Positions 61,004-64,000 of a DNA stretch of 64,000 nucleotides are shown here, piece after piece. The position numbers were made by a program, and so were the translations under genes. Under the pieces are notes generated by a model. That model was not told the DNA's origin, did not search any database, and worked only from the letters and a program-made list of their open reading frames with translations. Numbering within the stretch: the first letter of the stretch is position 1; each line of letters starts with the position of its first letter. Source of the DNA: an uncultured Eubacteriales bacterium (GTDB lineage: Bacteria > Bacillota > Clostridia > Christensenellales > Aristaeellaceae); assembly GCA_902790495.1 (NCBI GenBank), contig CADASK010000008.1:1-64000 (forward strand), read 5' to 3'.

Positions 61004-63181
61004 ATGAAGGTCATCAAGCGCAACGGTGCGGAGGTCTTATTCGACCGGCAGAAGATTTACAACGCGGTGGCCAAGGCCAACGCCCAGACCAGCGAGCCCG
61101 CCCGCCTCAGCGAGGACGACATGAACCGCCTGGTGGACAGCGTGTGCGAGCAGTGCCACGGAATTGACCGGGCCATCGGCGTGGAGGAGATCCAGGACCT
61201 GGTGGAGCGCGGCCTGATGCAGATGGGCTTCTACGAGACCGCCCAGCTCTACGTGCGCTACCGCTACCAGCGCTCCCTGGTGCGCAAGGCCAACACCACC
61301 GACGAGCGCATCCTCTCCCTCATCGAGTGCAACAACGAAGAGGTCATCCAGGAGAACGCCAACAAGAACCCCATCGTCAACAGCGTGCAGCGCGACTACA
61401 TGGCGGGCGAGGTCAGCCGCGACATCACCAGCCGCCTGCTGCTGCCCAAGGAGATCGTGGACGCGGACAAGGAAGGCATCATCCACTTCCATGACTCCGA
61501 CTACTACGCCCAGCACATGCACAACTGCGACCTGGTGAACCTGGAGGACATGCTGCAGAACGGCACGGTCATCTCCGGCACGCTGATCGAGAAGCCCCAC
61601 TCCTTCTCCACGGCCTGCAACATTGCCACGCAGATCATCGCCCAGGTCGCCTCCAACCAGTACGGCGGCCAGTCCATCTCCCTGACCCACCTGGCGCCCT
61701 TCGTGCAGGTGAGCCGCGAGAAGATCCGCCGGGACGTGCTGCGCGAGGTGGAGACCCTCGGCGGCAGCTATGACCCCGAGCGCGTGGAGGCCGTGGTGGA
61801 GCGCCGCCTCTACGACGAGATCCAGAAGGGCGTGCAGACCATCCAGTACCAGGTCATCACGCTGATGACCACCAACGGCCAGGCGCCCTTCCTGACGGTC
61901 TACATGTACCTGGACGAGGCCCGCAACGAGCAGGAGAAGAAGGACCTGGCGCTGATCATCGAGGAGGTGCTGCGCCAGCGCTACGAGGGCGTGAAGAACG
62001 AGGAGGGCGTGTGGATCACCCCCGCCTTCCCCAAGCTGATCTACGTCCTGGACGAGGACAACGTGCGCGAGGGCACCCCGTACTTCTACCTGACCAAGAT
62101 GGCCGCCAAGTGCACCGCCAAGCGCATGGTGCCCGACTACATCTCCGCCAAGGTGATGCGTCGCCTGAAGGTGGACAAGGCCGGCAACGGCCATGTCTAC
62201 ACCTGCATGGGCTGCCGCTCCTTCCTCACCCCCTATATCGATCCCGAGACGAACAAGCCGAAGTATTACGGCCGGTTCAACCAGGGCGTCGTCACCATCA
62301 ACCTGGTGGACGCCGCCCTGTCCTCCGGCGGGGACAAGGACAAGTTCTGGCAGATCATGGACGAGCGGCTGGAGCTGTGCCACCGCGCCCTGCGCCTGCG
62401 CCACGAGCGCCTGAAGGGCACCCTGAGCGACGCCGCGCCCATCCTCTGGCAGTACGGCGCTCTGGCCCGCCTCAAGAAGGGTGAGAAGATCGACAAGCTG
62501 CTCTACGGCGGCTACTCCACCATCTCCCTGGGCTACGCGGGCCTGTATGAGTGCGTGAAGTACATGACCGGCGTCAGCCACACCGACCCGGAGGGCAAGC
62601 CCTTCGCGCTGGAGGTCATGAACTGCCTCAACGCCTACACTGCCAAGTGGAAGAAGGCCGAGAACATCGACTACTCCCTCTACGGCACGCCCCTGGAGAG
62701 CACCACCTACAAGTTCGCCAAGTGCCTGCAGAAGCGCTTCGGCATCATCCCCGGCATCACCGACAAGAACTACATCACCAACTCCTACCACGTCAACGTG
62801 CGCGAGGAGATCGACGCTTTCACCAAGCTGAAATTCGAGAGCGAGTTCCAGCAGCTCTCCCCCGGCGGCGCCATCTCCTACGTCGAGGTGCCCAACATGC
62901 AGGACAACCTCGAGGCCGTGCTGAGCCTGATGCAGTACATCTATGACAACATCATGTACGCCGAGCTGAACACCAAGAGCGACTACTGCCAGGTGTGCGG
63001 CTACGACGGCGAGATCCAGATCGTGCAGGAGGACGGCAAGCTGCTGTGGGAGTGCCCGCGCTGCCACAACCGCGACCAGAGCAAGATGAACGTCGCCCGC
63101 CGCACCTGCGGCTACATCGGCACCCAGTACTGGAACCAGGGCCGCACCCAGGAGATCCGCGACCGCGTGATGCATCTGTAA
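61004..63181 (+). CDS. nrdD: Anaerobic (class III) ribonucleoside-triphosphate reductase
   Basis: 725 aa from ATG at 61004 with AGGAG eight bases upstream. An ATP-cone at the N-terminus (VIKRNGAEVLFDRQKIYNAV) is followed by the catalytic barrel: HFHDSDYYAQHMHNCDLVNL, GQSISLTHLAPFVQVSREKI, CTAKRMVPDYISAKVM, TCMGCRSFLTPY and FNQGVVTINLVDAALSSGGD. The end has the zinc site CQVCGYDG/CPRCHN and the glycyl-radical loop RRTCGYIGTQYWNQGR. Reduces NTPs to dNTPs without oxygen, activated by NrdG. Start codon chosen by ribosome site; a longer frame exists but is unsupported. Confidence 0.97.
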   Translation: MKVIKRNGAEVLFDRQKIYNAVAKANAQTSEPARLSEDDMNRLVDSVCEQCHGIDRAIGVEEIQDLVERGLMQMGFYETAQLYVRYRYQRSLVRKANTTDERILSLIECNNEEVIQENANKNPIVNSVQRDYMAGEVSRDITSRLLLPKEIVDADKEGIIHFHDSDYYAQHMHNCDLVNLEDMLQNGTVISGTLIEKPHSFSTACNIATQIIAQVASNQYGGQSISLTHLAPFVQVSREKIRRDVLREVETLGGSYDPERVEAVVERRLYDEIQKGVQTIQYQVITLMTTNGQAPFLTVYMYLDEARNEQEKKDLALIIEEVLRQRYEGVKNEEGVWITPAFPKLIYVLDEDNVREGTPYFYLTKMAAKCTAKRMVPDYISAKVMRRLKVDKAGNGHVYTCMGCRSFLTPYIDPETNKPKYYGRFNQGVVTINLVDAALSSGGDKDKFWQIMDERLELCHRALRLRHERLKGTLSDAAPILWQYGALARLKKGEKIDKLLYGGYSTISLGYAGLYECVKYMTGVSHTDPEGKPFALEVMNCLNAYTAKWKKAENIDYSLYGTPLESTTYKFAKCLQKRFGIIPGITDKNYITNSYHVNVREEIDAFTKLKFESEFQQLSPGGAISYVEVPNMQDNLEAVLSLMQYIYDNIMYAELNTKSDYCQVCGYDGEIQIVQEDGKLLWECPRCHNRDQSKMNVARRTCGYIGTQYWNQGRTQEIRDRVMHL

Positions 63182-63222
63182 GTTACTTCTTCATCTAAAG
63201 AGTTTGCAATAGTAAGAGCGCA

Positions 63223-63288
63223 AGCGAAGGGTTGTCAGGGGCGATCGCAAAGCCCCTGACCCGCGCCCGCAGGCGCGGAACCCTTGCT
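63223..63288. repeat. Two-hairpin repeat, short form (copy 17), between nrdD and nrdG
   Basis: GTCAGGGGC-GATCGCAAA-GCCCCTGAC and CCGCGCC-CGCA-GGCGCGG, inside the presumed operon. Confidence 0.85.
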
Positions 63289-63325
63289 GCAAAAAGCACT
63301 TGAAAATGGGAAGAGTTACAAACCC

Positions 63326-63874
63326 ATGAATTACGCTAATATCAAATACTGCGACATCGCCAACGGCCCCGGCGTGCGCACCAGCCTCTTCGTCTCGGGC
63401 TGCACCCACCGCTGCGAGGGCTGCTTTAACAGCGAGGCCTGGGCCTTCGACGCAGGCCAGCCCTTCACCGACGAGGTGATCGGGCAAATCATCGCCTCCT
63501 GCGAGCCGGGCTGGATCACCGGCCTCTCCCTCCTCGGCGGCGAGCCCCTGGAGCCGGAGAACCAGGAGGCCGTGCTGGCCCTGGTGAAGGCCTTCCGCGA
63601 GCGCCTGCCCCAGAAGAGCATCTGGTGCTACTCCGGCTACACCTTCGAGGAGCTGACCGGCCAGCAGCCCAGCCGCGCCGCGACGCCCACGGCCCTGCGC
63701 CTGCTGGAGCAGATGGACGTGCTGGTGGACGGCGAGTTCATCGAGGCGCAGCGGGACATCACCCTGCGCTTCCGCGGCTCGCTGAACCAGCGCATCCTCG
63801 ACCTGCCCGCGTCCCTGCGGGAAGGCCGCGCCGTGGACTGGCATGACGACCCGGCGTATGTGCACGGGAAGTAA
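63326..63874 (+). CDS. nrdG: Anaerobic ribonucleotide reductase activating protein (radical SAM)
   Basis: 182 aa from ATG at 63326; GGGAAGAG upstream. MNYANIKYCDIANGPGVRTS, LFVSGCTHRCEGCFNSEAW (CxxxCxxC for the 4Fe-4S cluster), GLSLLGGEPLEPENQEAVLA (SAM-binding GGE) and IWCYSGYTFEEL are diagnostic. Generates the glycyl radical on NrdD. Separated from nrdD by 144 bp containing a repeat. GC-rich like nrdD. Confidence 0.96.
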   Translation: MNYANIKYCDIANGPGVRTSLFVSGCTHRCEGCFNSEAWAFDAGQPFTDEVIGQIIASCEPGWITGLSLLGGEPLEPENQEAVLALVKAFRERLPQKSIWCYSGYTFEELTGQQPSRAATPTALRLLEQMDVLVDGEFIEAQRDITLRFRGSLNQRILDLPASLREGRAVDWHDDPAYVHGK

Positions 63875-63882
63875 ATTGAATG

Positions 63883-63925
63883 AAAACAGCAATCCATCGC
63901 CAACCAGCGAGGATTGCTGTTTTTG
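63883..63925. terminator. Bidirectional terminator between nrdG and tadA
   Basis: AAAACAGCAATCC, 15-nt loop, GGATTGCTGTTTT, then T on plus; the A-rich side serves the minus-strand gene. Confidence 0.88.
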
Positions 63926-64000
63926 TTATCTTGCTGATCCCCTGCGCCCGCCAAAGAACTCCGCCAGCACGGCCGCGCACTCCGCCTCCATCACGCCGGC
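63926..64000 (-). CDS. tadA: tRNA adenosine deaminase TadA, C-terminal fragment (5' partial)
   Basis: Only 24 codons and the stop are in the window: AGVMEAECAAVLAEFFGGRR then GSAR. The GV-x-E-x-EC-x-x-x-L-x-x-FF pattern is the characteristic tail of TadA, which makes inosine at the wobble position of tRNA-Arg. The rest lies beyond the right edge. Confidence 0.75.
   Translation of the reverse strand, partial: AGVMEAECAAVLAEFFGGRRGSAR

Overview
The window looks like chromosomal DNA of an anaerobic, high-GC member of the Clostridia (Bacillota), probably an uncultivated gut or rumen lineage. Support: class III ribonucleotide reductase (nrdD/nrdG), the redox repressor Rex, a Firmicutes-type dgt-dnaG-rpoD cluster, sortase and Cna-B surface proteins, a VanW protein, TelA/XpaC, MsmX/MalK-type sugar uptake, and consensus sigma-A promoters. 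No rRNA, tRNA, CRISPR array, phage module or transposase gene was seen. The species cannot be named from the sequence.

Layout. (1) 1-4,200, minus strand: a sortase fused to a long Cna-B repeat array (3' end outside the window), preceded by a signal-peptidase-like protein lacking both catalytic residues. (2) 4,219-10,197, minus: oppB-C-D-F-A oligopeptide importer. (3) 10,644-23,912, plus: one exported Ala/Glu-rich protein and two giant wall-anchored proteins (1,727 and about 2,113 aa) sharing an N-terminal module and an almost identical sorting signal. With region 1 these look like a sortase-dependent surface-fibre or adhesin locus. (4) 24.0-42.6 kb: mostly minus-strand housekeeping and accessory genes: MurG (plus strand), a low-GC toxin-antitoxin pair, a GNAT-phosphatase fusion, enolase, a secreted phytase-like phosphatase, thymidine kinase, acetyltransferases, a degenerate Lgt homologue, a phosphodiester glycosidase, L28 (plus), an orphan histidine kinase translationally coupled to a lipase-like gene, a polytopic membrane protein and a hydrolase-membrane fusion. 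(5) 42.9-45.8 kb, plus: rex-vanW and a redoxin lacking one active-site Cys. (6) 46.0-47.6 kb, minus: a TSUP transporter fused to a phytol/dolichol-kinase-like domain. (7) 47.9-52.9 kb, plus: a maltose-type ABC importer. (8) 53.0-59.6 kb, minus: rpoD, dnaG, dgt, then telA and xpaC. (9) 59.6-63.9 kb: a 1.4-kb gene-free stretch rich in repeats, then nrdD-nrdG (plus) and the last codons of tadA (minus).

The most unusual feature is a family of at least 17 intergenic two-hairpin repeats in which stem arms differ between copies but still pair, while loops stay constant. Long copies carry a third nested hairpin, also with compensatory arm changes. One copy supplies the only plausible start codon of murG; another supplies the C-terminal tail of a membrane hydrolase. 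A second, unrelated hairpin repeat family is interspersed.

A second recurring theme is that none of the exported proteins examined, including both ABC solute-binding proteins, shows a lipobox cysteine, and the Lgt-family gene has a degenerate signature. This raises the question of how binding proteins are retained by this cell.
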